From contig NW_013652627.1 of the NCBI RefSeq assembly GCF_000499385.1, positions 1 to 64,000 of the forward strand: 64,000 bases of DNA. Reading direction: 5' to 3'. The stretch is from Eimeria necatrix. Taxonomy: Eukaryota; Apicomplexa; Conoidasida; Eucoccidiorida; Eimeriidae. The notes under the pieces are model-generated. The model saw only the letters and a list, made by a program, of their open reading frames with translations. It searched no databases and was not told the origin of the DNA. Position numbers and translations under genes: made by a program. Shown piece after piece: positions 45,701 to 58,149 of this stretch; within the stretch, counting starts at the first letter, position 1; each line of letters begins with the position of its first letter.

Positions 45701-48212
45701 TCAAAGGCCTCCAGAAGCCCATTACGGTGCCGCAGCACGTCGGTGAGGGCTTTGCTGCTGCCGCTGCTACCGCTGCTCGGCTGCTGTGTCCAGCTGTCCT
45801 TGTTCTATACCTGCTGCTACTGGAGCTGCTGGCGCCTGCTCCGCATCTCCACTCGCTGCTTCTGTTCTTCCGGCGCAGCACAGGCTGTCGCTGCTGCTGC
45901 CGTTGCCCCTGTGTATCTCTTTGCCGCTGTGGCCACCGGCATCTGCCGCGGCTGCTGCTGCAGCTGCAGCTGCAAGACACTCTAGCATCGGGCCTTCTGC
46001 GTGCAGACCGCAGCCAAAAGGATAACGATGAAACCGTGATGAGGGCCTGCCGAATCATTGACTGTCTCTGGAGCGATCCCGTTATCCCGGAAGAAGGCGA
46101 GGGAGAAAAGACAGCGAATGTCAAGTCCAGCCGAGGCTGCAACACAGTCAGGTAACTAACTGTCTGTCTGCCTCCCCGCTTCGGGGGTACGTACACCTCA
46201 GCCGCAGCCCAGCCGCGGTGGCTGTTGGGCTGCTGCGCTGCTGCGCTGCGCAGCAGTAGCTTCAGACCCCTCACAAGTCCATGCGGCAGTTCCGCAGCCT
46301 GTCTTTACTTGCTGCTGCGCCGCCGCCTCGTGGCCTTGGTGTTTTGGTTTTGCTGCTTGCTGTTGTTTCTTTTGCTGCTGGGTGTTTAAGTCGCTTGGTG
46401 GCTGGTTTGCTGCTCCACTGCTCGCTCTGCTGCTGCTGTGGCTTCTGCGTGGTCTGTTGTTCGCGCTGCTGCCGCCTTGTTGCTGCCAGCAAGCCCGGGC
46501 GAGCCCGCTGGCTGTGGCCTTTGCCTAGAGCTGCGGCTGCTGCTGTGCGGCTGCTGCTGCGAGGCCACCGCAGGTTCACCGAGGAGGGCCTGCTTTCCTT
46601 CTTAGCAGGGAACCAACTGAAGATCATGATTAGAGGCCACGAGTGCGTCCCCGCCGGGACACAGCGCTGCTGCAGTGGCTGCTGCCTCACGGTCTTCTCT
46701 GCCCCGAATTACTGCCAGAGATTCAGGAACGACGCTGCAGCGATCCAGCTGTACAGACACCCGACCACCGGCCACCTCATCATACACACCCTCGTGAGGC
46801 AACAAGTTTCCCTTGAACCTCTCCATCCTGCGACTCAGGAACTCCTTATATTCTTTCTCTGCTCAATGCTGCTGTTGCGTTTCGTGCTGCGGCTGAGGCT
46901 GCTGCTGCTACTGCTTCGCCACCTGCTTGCGCTCTAAGTGGCAGCGTCTGCGTCCTGTGCTGCTCCTGCTGTGTTTTGCGTTGCTGCTGGCCTTCGCTGC
47001 TCCTCCTTCGCTGTCGCTGCTGCTACTGCTGAGCCTGCCGGCGTTCTTGGCTCCTGCTGCAGCGGCGCTGCTTCCTGACGCTGCATTTGTGCTTCTACTG
47101 TTGCTGCCGCAGGTGCTGCGTTGTGGCCGCAAAGAACAGGCAGCAGAAGAGTCTTCATCTTGTTTTCCTAGTAAGCGAGCTGCAGTGTACGGACACTTGA
47201 GACACACAGCTCCTGCAGTAGCCGAAGGGCCTCGTGGGGCCCTTGGGGCCCCCTGTGGGGCCCCTGGGGCCCCGCAAGCCTGCACTGCTTATCAGTGGCA
47301 GCGTGCAGTGCTCAGTGCGCCGCAGGTGGAGAGGCAGCGCGAGCTCAGACGGCGACCTGGAGCAGCCCACAGCCTGAGGCCCTCCCCTCTCTTGTGCCCC
47401 AGGGGTCCCCTGCAGGAGAGGCTGTTACCTACAGGTGGTCAGGGGGAGCCCTCGTGCAGACAGCAGCAGCTGCTGCTGCTGCAGTAGCAGCAGCACCCGC
47501 ACCAGCAACTCCAGCAGCTTCAGCATACGAGGCAGCTGTACCAACGGCGAAGGCAGCAGCACAGGCGGTGCTCCCCGCCTCTACCGCGGCTGCTACTGCT
47601 GCTGCTGCTGCTGCTGCTGCGCGCAGCGCTCCTGTGGGGTCTCTGCAGCAGCTAATTAAAGAAGCCGAGGAGGCCGTCGCCCTAGAGGCTCTATCGGGGG
47701 CCCCTGGGGTGTCCGTACCCAAGGGGGCCCCCAACCTTTCCCCCTACGTGCTGACTCCCGCTGTGAGTACCCACGACGCTCTGCGGGTACCCGAAGGCCC
47801 CCAGGACCAGCGAGGGGACCCCAACGCCTCACCCTTAGGCGCCGCAGCAGCAGCGCCGCAGTGGGAAGCTGTGGAGGCACAGAGCACAAGGAGTGTCTTG
47901 GGGGCTGCCCGCAGCGAGGGGGGCCCCTCTCTGCAGCGTGGATGTGCCCTGGAGCCCCTTGGGGCGCCTGCAGCCAGAGACGCAGGGGCCCCCACAAGGG
48001 GGCCCCCACATGCGGAGGGGCCCTTCACCATGCACTCCCTTAAGCTTCCTCCCGGCACCCCGGTTACAGGCATCCCTGCGCCTACTTCGGGGCTCTCCCA
48101 GACACTTCCCTTGCTGCTTGAGGGAGGCCAACAGCAGCAACAGCAACAACAGCAGCAGCAGCAGCAGCAGCAAACACAAACGCACCGAGGGCTCCTAGGG
48201 AGACCCAGGTGA
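39705..48212 (+). CDS. EF-hand-containing PPP-family Ser/Thr phosphatase (eleven exons, 1837 aa)
   Basis: Exons: 39705-42430, 42946-43036, 43360-43462, 43607-43767, 44075-44698, 44933-45127, 45469-45742, 45977-46151, 46574-46793, 47113-47170 and 47326-48212. All phases agree and the length is an exact codon multiple. Exon 1 is a 908-residue Gln/Ser/Ala-rich extension with a proline run just after QPPPFP, a possible SH3/WW/profilin ligand. EF-hand-like segments follow (CPRDGMTREEF, FDAIDRKQKGKIPLRDF) and one canonical loop, DVDGDGLLNKEEL. The catalytic domain has every metal-site block in order: GDLHGQ, GDFVDRG, RGNHED, FIHGG, LWSDP, IRGHE and FSAPNYC. The C-terminal extension (exons 10-12 region) is Ala/Pro-rich. 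The arrangement fits the apicomplexan EF-hand phosphatases (EFPP/PPP8, PPEF-like), presumably calcium-regulated dephosphorylation. The first ATG is inferred from the open frame; upstream exons are possible. Confidence 0.88.
45140..45440. repeat. GCTAGC repeats within phosphatase intron 6
   Basis: The intron between the exon ending KVL (45127) and the one starting FPDKVWLLRGNHED (45469) consists almost entirely of CTAGCTAG, GCTAGC and CTACGTAG units. Confidence 0.85.
47220..47325. repeat. GGGGCCCC-type segment in phosphatase intron 10
   Basis: A short GGGGCCCCTGGGG array lies in the last intron of the phosphatase. The same family recurs in its last exon and at 39720-40190, 48535-48790, 58760-58810 and 63400-63740. 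Confidence 0.6.
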
Positions 48213-49648
48213 GGGGCCGCAATAGTTTTTTGCCGGCTTGCTTGCTACACCAAAGTTAAAAAGGAAGAAGAGCCGGCAGTGCAGCACAAAATATATACGC
48301 TGTTTACCTAGTGTATATAATAAATATGATTAAATGACTGCATGCAGCATATATAATCTATCAGCTCTACGACTTTGTATGTATACATATATAAGTACAT
48401 GTATGTGCAAGCAGACTAGGCTTCTCTCTGTACTGCGTTCAACTAGCTGGACGCACACTGGGCACGCCGACAATTCTGCTGCTGTCGCTGCTGCTGTTTG
48501 TGTTGCTGCTGCCGTATCTGTTGCTGCTGCAGCCTCTTGGGGGCCCGCAGCAGGCTGGGCCTCGACGGGGAAAAAGTCCCTGGCAGTGTCCTCCCAGCGG
48601 AGCCCCTGCCGCAGCAGCCGCTGGGGGGCCCTTGCAGAAGGACCCCCGGGTCGTAGGGGACCCACCTGCAGCAGAGGCAGTTAAGGGCTCCCATGGGGGC
48701 CCCTTGCTCGCTACCCTGCATATCTCTGTTTTTCTGGGGGCCCCCACAGGGACCCCCACTCCGCCCCAGGGGCTCAGGGGCCCTGGGCAGCCCCAATCTT
48801 TTTAACAAGCTTTCAAATAGCTCTGTGTGAGCTGCCCCCCTTAGGGCAGCGCTGTCACTTCTAAGTACCACCTCTAGCTATTCCTGCATGCAGCTGCGTA
48901 CCTTACATTCTCAACTGCAAGTGCACGCTTAGCTTAGGCAGCTGGCTAGATAGCTAGGCAGCTGGCCGGATAGCTAGCTATGTGCCAGCTAGCGAGCTAG
49001 GTAGCTAGAGGTTGGGCGCCTCTTACAGGGGCAGGGAGCTTAGGAGAGGTTGCTTCTGCATGTTCTCTTCCACTTAAGCCAGAGAAGCTGAGAGCTAACG
49101 GCCAGGCCATGATGGCTCGCTACTTGATTGCCTAGGCGGCTAGCTAGACCGCCAACCAGCTAGCTCATGAGTCTTCTCAAGCTTCAGGCTTCGAACAGCT
49201 GCCGCAACTCCCTAGCCAATCTGCTGCCATTTACTTCAACTCTGCACAAAGTTATTAAGGTGGGCAGCCGCTGCAGCCCAGTGCCACAGAGCCTCCAAAA
49301 CCAGAGGGCCGCAACAGCCCCTTCTGGGCGCCCGCTGCCGAGGGGCCCCGGCACACGGCGCGGTTGTTGCTGCTGAAGCCTCCGTATTCGCAGCAGCAGC
49401 AGCAGGGGCTGTAGTAGCAGGGACTGCAGCAGCAGGGGCCGCAGCAGCTGGGGCTGCAGCAGCTTGGGCTGCAGCAGCAGCAGCTATAAGCCCCGCACAG
49501 AAGGGGCTGTAGCGGAAGCAGCTACAAGCCCCGTAGATTCCTGGCATAAAGTGTGACGACACGGCCCGTTGGGATTGTGCACCTCCCTCCTGCTTGGGCT
49601 GCCGCTACTGCCCACCGTCTGCTGCTGCTGCAGCAGCAGCGAATGCAG
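48213..49648. other. convergent intergenic region between the phosphatase and HSP40 genes
   Basis: Holds an AT-rich patch (48290-48400, TATATA-rich), a CTG tract (48476-48535), a GGGGCCCC-rich stretch (48535-48790), GCTAGC repeats (about 48940-49165) and a GCA-rich tract (49380-49480). The two flanking genes end towards each other, so both 3' UTRs lie here. I see no supported gene. Confidence 0.55.
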
Positions 49649-52600
49649 CTACGAGTTCGCCAATATTTCCTTCAGCTTTGTCTTCTGGTCGTCCGACAGA
49701 GTCCTGAAGCCGCAGCAGCAGCAGCAGCGCGACCCAAGTCTGCTAAACGCCGCAGCACCACCCACAGCAAACACTGCACAGCAAGAAGCAGCCCCAGCAA
49801 CAGCCCCAGAAGCACGGCAGCAGTAGCAGCCCACCGTGGGAAGATTATGTCGAACTCTATGATCAAGTCTCCCTTCTCTCCTGGCTTCTTGCTAATCGGC
49901 ATGCCTGCAACAGCAGCAACAGCAGCACCTGCAGCCTATGAAGCAGAGAGTCACTGTTGGCGGCACTCAGGCCGGAACGCTCACCCGCAGTCCCAGCAGC
50001 AAGAAAAGCGATGGCAGGCCAATGGAAACAGCAGCAACAGCGCAGCAACAATAGCAGTACCAGCACACCACCAGCAGGGCTAACGCTGCATCCCCGCCAC
50101 AACAGCGCCCCCGTCCCCACCACCACCGCAGCAGCAGAACCAATGACAGCAGCAACAACAGCAGCAGCAGCGGCTACAGCAACAACACCAGCAGCAGCAA
50201 CTTCAGCAACTGCAGCAGCAGCAACAGGCGCGGACCTTCTCCGGGGACAACCTTCCTGTACTTGGGGTTGACGACTTGGTCAATCTTGACGTGGAGCGTT
50301 CTGTTGTCGAGGGTGGTGACCGGCACTGTGAAGCCGACAAGGGCCTTCAACAGCGGCACTGGCACTTTGTAAATCAAGTGGCTCCCGTCCCGCGTGAAAC
50401 GCGAGTGCGGCTTGCACTTCACAACGCTGTGCAGCGCACAGGAACGCGCACCCGCTGCTGCTGCTGCAGCTGTTACTGCTGCAGTTGCTACTGCTGCGGC
50501 TGTTACTGCTGCAGCTGATTGTGGTAGTGTTGACCGCTCTCCGGTGCTGCAGCTGATTATTTTGATGGTGATGAATTTTCCGAGCTCGAAACAGCCAAAA
50601 TGAAGCAGCAGCAGTAGCAGCAGCAGCAGCAACAGCAGCACCAGACACAACCTACAATATAAGGTCCCCCGGGGGCCCGTTCGGGGTTTCTTGGCCTCCT
50701 TCGCCGCTGAAAGTGATCCTGCAGCGAATAAAACCATTCAAACAGCGGGCTCAGCAGCAGCACCAGCAGCAGCCGCAGCAATGGCAGCTACAGCAGCAGA
50801 AGCAGCAGCTGACTTGGTGCCCTCCTTCCACCCCTAAAAAAGCACATCAGCCAAACAATACGCAGCACGCGGCGGCTTATTCCTAAAGCCTAAGCCCCAA
50901 ATCCGTAGCCCAAATATCCTGAATACTGAGACCAAGACCCTAAACCCTAAAATTCCCACTTCAAACCCTAAACCCCTGGCCCCTAACGGGAAGCTCACCG
51001 CCTTGACGTCGACAGTTACAACGTTGTCTTCCTTAACCGGACGGCCGTTATGGAAGCTGCACCAAACCAACACTCTAAAGCCTACACCCTAAACCCTACG
51101 TCCTGTGCTCCAAACTAATTGTGGCCTCCAGCAAACTAAAATCCTGAAGGCTACGCGCTAATCCTTAAACCCTGAACCCTAGTTGGGGAACTGCACTTAC
51201 CGCGTTCTGCCAATCTTCATCTTCTTTGTGGTTCCGCTGCAGCACAGCGGCAGCACAACGGCGGCAGCAAGGTGTCCAGACACCGCGTCGAGCCCAAATC
51301 CGAAACCCTAAACCCTAAACCCTGAATTCTAAACACTAAACCCTGAAACCTGTACCCGAAACCCTGTTTCGTATGGTGTGACATACGTGTACAGCTCCTC
51401 CAAGGTGCAGACCAAGTCCCTCTCGTAAGCTCGGGGTTTGCTGCTGCTGCTCATTCCCTGCATGCTACCGCACCCTGCAGCAGTAGCGAACACAAGAGCC
51501 ATCCCTTCACTGGTCACATCAGCAAAGCAGCAGCAGCAGCACAAGCGGCAGCAGCAGCACAAGCAGCAGCAGCAGCAGCCTTACGTCTGCCTCCAGAAGT
51601 GCTGAACCGCATGCCAAAGGGACCCCCCGCGCCGGCCATACCAAAGATCTGAAGGCAACAGGAACCCTAAACCCTTAACCCTAAGCCCTAAGAATCAACC
51701 CTAAGCACTAGGCTCCACTTCTCCAGTGCACCTACAAGTGAGAGCCCCTAATCGAAGCCCTCGGGACCAAACCCTAAACCCTAAACCCTCACGGGATGTG
51801 AGAAGGGGTCGTCTGCGTCTCCACTCATCCTGTCCGTCCCAAAGAAGCGCGAAAATATCTCGCTGGGGTCCACTTCCCTGTCTGGTGCGCACAAACCCTA
51901 AACCCTGAACCCCAAACCCTAAACCCTAGACCCTACGCCCAAGCCCCTTGTGGCCGCTGGCTGAAAACAATATTTCTGCATTACTGCAGAGCGACAAAAG
52001 ACTTCGTCTACAGCTAAGGCTGCCTGTGACTTTGACGCAAGGGCTCCGCATGGGGCTTAGGGTTTAGGGTTTAGGGTTTAGAGTTGAGGGTCTGGAGTTC
52101 CCTCTGGCTGCGGCTAGGGGCTTCAACTCACAGAAGACATTTGCACCGCCGGGGCCACCGCTGGGGGCCCCGGCTCCCCCCTTAAGGCCCTCTTCTCCGA
52201 ATTTGTCGTATATCTGTACAAGCAGGCTCCAAACCCTAAACCCTAGACCCTAAACCCTAAACCCTCTGGCCTTCGGGTTAAGGATGTGAACTCAGGGCTC
52301 AGGGGGCCTGGTCTTGTGCTCGCCTGTCTCCTTTCTTTGTCACTCAGCACATCGTAGGCTTCCGCAATGTCTTTGAATTGAGCTTCAGCCTGCACAGAAA
52401 ACGACGGTTTAGGGTTTAGGGTTTAGGGATTAGGGTTTTTTGAAGCAAAGGGGAGAGCAAAGGGCCGTGGAATCGAACGGGCACAAAGGAGGCAACTAAG
52501 GAAACAGCGGAATCAAACAGCACAGAAGAAAGACACGAAGAGAAAAGTGGGCAGAAGGCCCCACCCCCATGTCCTTGTAATGGTCTAGGGTTTAGGGTTT

Positions 52601-53001
52601 AGGGTCTAGGGTTTAGGGTTTAGGTACCTTCTTTTTGGCTTCAGGGTCCGCGTGCTTGTCTGGGTGCCACTTCATGGCCAACTTCCTGTATGCCTTCTTG
52701 AGGTCCGCCTCTGTGGCCTCTCTGGGCACCCCCAGGATTCTGTAGTAGTCCTGCGGCGCGGATAAAGGGGAAATAAGCAGCAGCACAAAATTAAAATTAA
52801 TAAACTAATAATCAATTTGAATTGATTATCAAAAACACGCAGACGGCTGAAGGAACGCGCAAGCGAGGTACGAGCTGCTCCACACACTGACTCGGCACCT
52901 GCAGCAGCAGCGGCAGCAGCAGCAGCAGCAGCAGCAAGGTGCTGCCGCGTGAAACGTATCTGCTTCCGTTGCTGTCAGCCAGCTAGACGCACCTTCCCCA
53001 T
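49649..53001 (-). CDS. type II HSP40 co-chaperone, Sis1/DNAJB1-like (fourteen exons, 337 aa)
   Basis: Exons in transcription order: 53001-52993, 52750-52628, 52389-52324, 52213-52132, 51881-51793, 51648-51585, 51474-51387, 51236-51201, 51056-50999, 50833-50814, 50718-50656, 50426-50236, 49904-49835 and 49703-49649. Every junction agrees in phase and the sum is exactly 338 codons, the usual DNAJB1/Sis1 size. The start encodes [11 protein letters not shown]; the J domain has the HPD motif ([11 protein letters not shown]). A short Gly-rich segment follows ([17 protein letters not shown]), then [12 protein letters not shown], the substrate domains beginning [13 protein letters not shown] and [47 protein letters not shown] and [15 protein letters not shown], and the end [13 protein letters not shown]. 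There is no zinc-finger domain, hence type II. It should stimulate HSP70 ATPase in the cytosol. Exon 3 ends with a GC donor (ACAG|GCGAGC). Introns carry telomere-like and CAG repeats, but the exons are nearly free of homopolymers. Confidence 0.95.
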
Positions 53002-54769
53002 TGTGACAAGCGCGGAGGCGACCGGCTCCTGCTGCTGCGTGTGCTGCTGCTGCTGCTGCTCCTGCTTGGACCAACTCTGGTGCTGGTGCTTATGCGGGCA
53101 ATCCTGCTGCTGCTCCTGCTTTGATTGCAGTACACTGTAGGGGAAATGTGTGAAGCAAACAAGGTGGACAAGGAGACCGACCGGCGGCTTTGACTAGCCG
53201 TTGCTGCTGTTGACGTCTGCGGCTGCTGCTGCTGCTGCTTCCGCTGCTGCAGACTCCGCCGATTCTGCTGTCACGCAGATTTAATAACGCGACAAATCTA
53301 AGAGAGAGACCCGACTGCAGCAGCAGCTCCTGCGACAACGGCTGGCTGTGGCTGGCAGTCCCTGCACAACTCGCTGCTGCCGCTGCTGCTGCTGCTCCTA
53401 CTGGAGAAGCAGTGGGCGTTTTTTTGCTGTTACGAGCCAGGAACCTGTGTGTACAGAAGAATACTGGATTTATCTATCAGCTCAGCTGCTGCTGCTGCTG
53501 CTATTGCTGCTGCTGCTACTGCCGTTGCCGTTGCTGCAGTGGGGTTTTAACTGGGGGCCCCAGTGCCGGAGGCAGCAGCAACAAGAGAGCCGCTGCAGAC
53601 ACAAGTGTTGTAATGAAGAAGCCTGAGCTGCATAAAAACCTATTTACAGTTGTGCTGCGGTTGCTGCTGGTGCTGCTGCTGCTGCAGCTGCTGCTGCTGC
53701 CGTACGTACAGGCTGCCGCGGAGGCAGGGCAGCAGCAGCTGCGTAGTAACGAGCTGTGTAGCAACAGGAAGAGCGGCAGCAGCAGCAGATACAACAAAAG
53801 CAGCGAAGCAAAGCAAACAAGCATCTAAAGTATTACGAAGAAACTAATGTTAGAATAGCGGTGTGAATTTATGCTGCTGTTGGGGGGCCCTCTTACGACA
53901 CCTTGGGGGCCTCTTGCCCCTGCGGCGTTTCAGCGGAGTCTCTGCTGCTGCTGCGTGCGCTGCTGCTGCTGCTTGTGCTGCTGCTGCTGCTGGGGGCACT
54001 AAAACGGAAAGTAAATTAAGCAAGAACGAATTAACTAGCCAACTTTCGCCCACGCATTTTTTTGGTCTAAAGACGTCCCCCATCGCGGCAGCAGCAGCAG
54101 CAGCTGCTGCTGCTGCGGCGGCGTGGGGGCCCGCTGCCGCAGGCGGCTCGATACGCTGGGCGGCGCCCGAGACAGGGCCCCCAAGCTGCTGCGCCTTGGC
54201 TTCACAGGAGGCCCTAGCAATTGAGATTCGCAGCAGGCCTTGTGGGGGCCCCTAACCGTCTGAAGACTCACGCAGACACGGGAGACGATCCCAGGCGAGC
54301 CGGAGGACGATCCCAGAAGCTGCTGCTGTTGTTGCTGCTGCTGCTGCGGCCGCAGCCGCTCCTGATCAGTCGGCGGCTCCTGCTTTGTCAGGTCAGTCCT
54401 GCTGCTGCTAGTCACACAGAGCAGCCGAGCTCAGCAGCAGAGCAGCGCCTGCTGCTGCTTCCCCTGCAGGAGAACACTAATATCGATATTGCCTGCAGCA
54501 GCTTCTACTATTGCCGGGGGAACAGAAACATCTGGTGGTCACGAGGGCTGCAGCAGGTGGAAGAACAGCAGCAGCAGCGGCTAATATCTCCTACCTGCTG
54601 CACCCCAGAATCTTGCGCAGCAGTCGTACCTCCAGGGGTCGCTGCAGCAGCAGCAGCACCCCCTGCAGTAGCAGCAGCATACGCTGCTGCTGCAGCAACT
54701 AAATCAAGCCCGGCTCTCAGCCTAGGCCGTCCAGCGCCAAACACGGCGAGGCCCCTCCCCCCTGCCACG
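53002..54769. other. divergent region between the HSP40 and DMT transporter genes
   Basis: The two genes start away from each other, so both promoters should lie here. The stretch contains CTG/CAG tracts (53040-53130, 53220-53260, 53375-53410, 53485-53540, 53650-53700, 53940-54000, 54090-54130, 54320-54370) and open frames without motifs. An additional 5' exon of the transporter upstream of 54770 cannot be excluded, because its frame is open back to about 54221. Confidence 0.5.
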
Positions 54770-55227
54770 ATGGAGCAAAAAGAGCACCTGCTGCAGGAAC
54801 AGCAGCAGCAGCAGCACACTGGGGAGAGCAGCCACGCGCTGCTGAAGAAAAAGTGTCAGCAAAAGCCTAGCTGCGATGCAGCCCTCGACATCGGTAGCAG
54901 CAGCAGCAGCAAGACTAGCAACAGCAACCGCAGCAAATCTGAGAAGCTCAAGCTCATCGGGGCCCTCTGTGTCTTTCTCTTTGGGTACTGTGGACAGCCA
55001 ATCCTTGTAAGCCCCTTCTTTGCGGTCGTCGCTGTTGCTGCTGCCAGTGCTGCATCTGCTGCTGCTGCAGCTGCTGCAGCTGCTGCAGCTGCCTATATAC
55101 TCTCGCCTGTGCTGCATATTCTGCTGCTTGCAGGTAGACTTTTGCCGTTACCAGGGCGTGGCAAGCGTGAGTTGGGTTCCTTCGCTCTTGCTGCTGCTGT
55201 GACTGGTCCTGCTGCTGCTGTTGCTAC

Positions 55228-55260
<33 letters not shown>

Positions 55261-55996
55261 CTGGCGTGTTGGGTTGCGGTGTACGTACAGGCCAGCACCT
55301 TCCTGTTTCTGCTGCCGCACTTCATCGGAATGCTCATCGCCGGCAGTCTTCCGCTTTCTGCTGATTCCAAGAGTCCCGAATCCAGGGCCCAGCTACGGAA
55401 GTCAGTCGTTGCTGCTGCAGCTGTGACTGCTACTGCAGCTGCTGCTGCTGCTATTCCGGGGCCCCGCTACGAAAACTAATAGCTGCTGTTGCTGCTGTTG
55501 CAGCTGGAACTGCTGCTGCTGCTGCCCAGCTGTTTTTCTGCGTGTTCACTGGCGCCACTGCCTCCACTGTCGCTGCGTTTGCCTTCTTCTGTTGCTCTGA
55601 TTGCTGGCGTTGCTGCTGCTGCTGCTGCTCCTGCTGTTCCAGCCCCCGTCTTTGGCGTCGAGCCTTCAGGCTGGCTCTAATAGATTTGAGTCACCAACTG
55701 CTAGAGAAGGGTGAGGCGCTTATCTGGCTAGCCAGCTAGTGGCTAGCTAGCCATGTAACTTCCTAGCTAGCTGACATACTGGGTGAACACTTAATAAGCT
55801 GCAAGTGCAGCAAAAGCAACACCTTGTGCTGCTATGTGCTGCCCTGCTGCTGCTGCTCCTGCTGCAGCGGGCTTGGTGCTGTGCGGCTCTGGGGTGTACA
55901 TATTGCTCAGCAGCACCTCCATTGTTTGGACTGCTGTCCTCTCTGCCCTCATTCTAGGCAGGTACTGCAGCGGCAGCAGACACAGCAGCAGGCATC

Positions 55997-56031
<35 letters not shown>

Positions 56032-58010
56032 CTTAATAATGGCAGATGGGGCACTTATACGTTGTGGCTGCAGGAAATTCTCACCTCTCCAATACTTCAG
56101 CCTCTCCCTAATCGTTGCGGGCGTCTCCATTAAGGTAGACAGCAGCACAGCAGCCGCAGGAGCAGCAGCAGCAGCAGCAAGAAAAACAGCGGCGACAGCT
56201 GTAGCACGCTCGCTGCAGTGCCCTTCGGGTCTTGGCGTGTTTTTCAGTTTGTTGCTTCATGGGTTCCAGAGGCACTCGCTACATGGTGCGTTGCAGCCGT
56301 TGCTGCCTCTGTTGCTGTTCTGTTTACTTTGCTGCTGCTGCTGCTGCTCGTGCTGCACTTCAGGCATCGAATTTGTCACTCACCTTCAGCAGCCAGGAGT
56401 CTCTTGGAATGATCTTGTCACTACTTGCTGCAATACTTGTAAGGTTGTTTCGCAGCAGGAGTAGCAGAAGCAGTGGCATCAACAGTGGTCGTAGCAATGG
56501 CAGCAGCAGCAACGGCAACAGATACAGCAAAATGATGCAGCAAATGCAACAGCAGCAGCAGCAGCAGCAGCAACGACGGCCGCAGCAGCAGCTAGCGCCC
56601 ACCGGCTGAGTGTTGCTTCGCAGCAAGGCCTGACCTTCGTGCTGAACGAACGCTTTATGGAGGACGAAGACGCTCCCATCACTGGCCTCAACCTGGTCTT
56701 TATGATGGGGTATGTTGCTGTTGCTGCTGCAGCTGCTGTTGCTGCTGCAGCTGCTGTTGCTGCTGCAGCTGCTGTTGCTGCTGCAGCTACTGTTGCTGCC
56801 GCAGCTGCTGTTGCTGCTGCCGCCGCAACTGTCTATGCTATTGCGGTTGCAGAGTCTTATTCCGTGTGCTGCGGGTGTTGTGTGCGTCAACAGGGCCATC
56901 AGCACTGCGCTGCTGCTGGTGTGGACTTGTGTGTGGACGCTGCCCCAGGTGCGGCTCTTAGCGAACTGCTGCGGAGGCTGCTGAGTCAAGTATCTGGCTA
57001 GCTAGCTTGCTTGCGAACTGGCAAGCTCGCTAGCCAGATTCTTGCCACCCCTGCCTCCAGCCCTGCTTGTACCGCAGCTCTGAATGTTTTCTTCCATGTG
57101 CATCGCGCGTCCAGTGTTTTGGCGTGCTGGCGCGTGCGCTGGCTAGCTGTGGCTAGCGGTGGCATGTTGTGGCTAGCTGTGTGTGCCTGTAGCTAGACAC
57201 GCTGATCTTAAGTCGAGTTCGGGCTCAAGGAGGAGACGCAAGGACCATCGCAATGCTTCTCTTTTTACTTCTGCTTTGTGGGGCCTTCCACTCGGCCACA
57301 ATGTGGTATATAATATCCCGGCTAGGTTAGCCTGCTGCTGCAGTTGCTGCTGCGTTTGTTGCTGCTGCTGGTGCTTCATTTGCTGCTGCTGTTAATGCAC
57401 TTCCTGCCGTTAGTACAGAAAAAATTGCCTCACATTCAGGTCTTGCTGAAGCAGTGGGAGCTCGTGCTGCTGCGTCTGCTCCTGGTACACTTACTGCTGG
57501 CGCTGCTGCATAGAGCTGCTGCTGCCGCTCCTATGCTGCGGTGCTGAGTAACAGGAGCTGTCACTTCGGGGGCTCTTAAAGGCTGCAAAGCAGCGGCAGT
57601 GGTCGTGCTAAGCCATGTCCTTTTCTGCAGTGTGCAGGTTCGTTGTTGCTTCTGCGGCTGAAATTTCTTCTGATGCACTTGCTGCTGCGCCTGCTGTTGC
57701 TGCGCATCTTGCTGCTACACGTGCTTTCACTGCACCCGCTACTGCATCCGCTGCCGATGCATATGCTGCTGCTGTGCTTACTGGTGTCCTGTTTAGCACT
57801 GGCGGCAGTTGTGTGGCTCTTCTGTGCTGCAAAGAAACCTACGTCCGCCAAATGCCGGCTTGCTGCTGCTGCTGCTGCTGCAGGAGTCTCAGTGCATAGG
57901 CGTGCGCAAAGGCATTGCTGCGGCGATGTGCGTTGCTGGCGTAGTGCTGCACTCTGTTCTCTGACGTTCCGCACAGCAAAGGGGGCCCTAGCAGCCCCTG
58001 GGGTTCCATG
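54770..58010 (+). CDS. DMT-superfamily (SLC35F-like) multispan transporter, 3' end unresolved
   Basis: Exons with matching phases: 54770-55006, 55134-55166, 55291-55400, 55670-55710, 55868-55961, 56074-56134, then (after an unresolved join) 56390-56438, 56624-56709 and 56894-56948. Exon 1 starts MEQKEHLLQEQQQ and ends in helix 1 (LKLIGALCVFLFGYCGQPIL). Next come VDFCRYQGVAS, ASTFLFLLPHFIGMLIAGSL, KLALIDLSHQLLEKAGLVLC, STSIVWTAVLSALILGR, KFSPLQYFSLSLIVAGVSIK, SLGMILSLLAAIL, QQGLTFVLNERFMEDEDAPI, TGLNLVFMMG and AISTALLLVWTCVWTLPQ. The order of short helices with the STSIVWTA...LGRKFSP...LIVAGVSI block fits the drug/metabolite transporter family, closest in my memory to SLC35F6-like proteins and related to nucleotide-sugar carriers and CRT. 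The last helices probably lie between 57240 and 58010 (a hydrophobic stretch LLVSCLALAAVVWLFCAAKK near 57780), but I could not fix them. Substrate unknown. Confidence 0.7.
56949..57240. repeat. GCTAGC-rich stretch in the transporter 3' region
   Basis: CTAGCTAG, GGCTAGC and TTGCTAGC-like units occupy about 56995-57195, most likely an intron of the transporter gene. Confidence 0.6.
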
Positions 58011-58149
58011 AGGCCCCTTTTGCAGCATTGGCGGCGGCACAATCGCTGGCAGCAGCAGCGGCAACGCGGCCGCCGCAGCAACCGTATAAATGTGTTTAAG
58101 GTTCCGTCTCTTCTGATTACGCCCAGGCACGGTGTCTAAAGGTTCCGGT

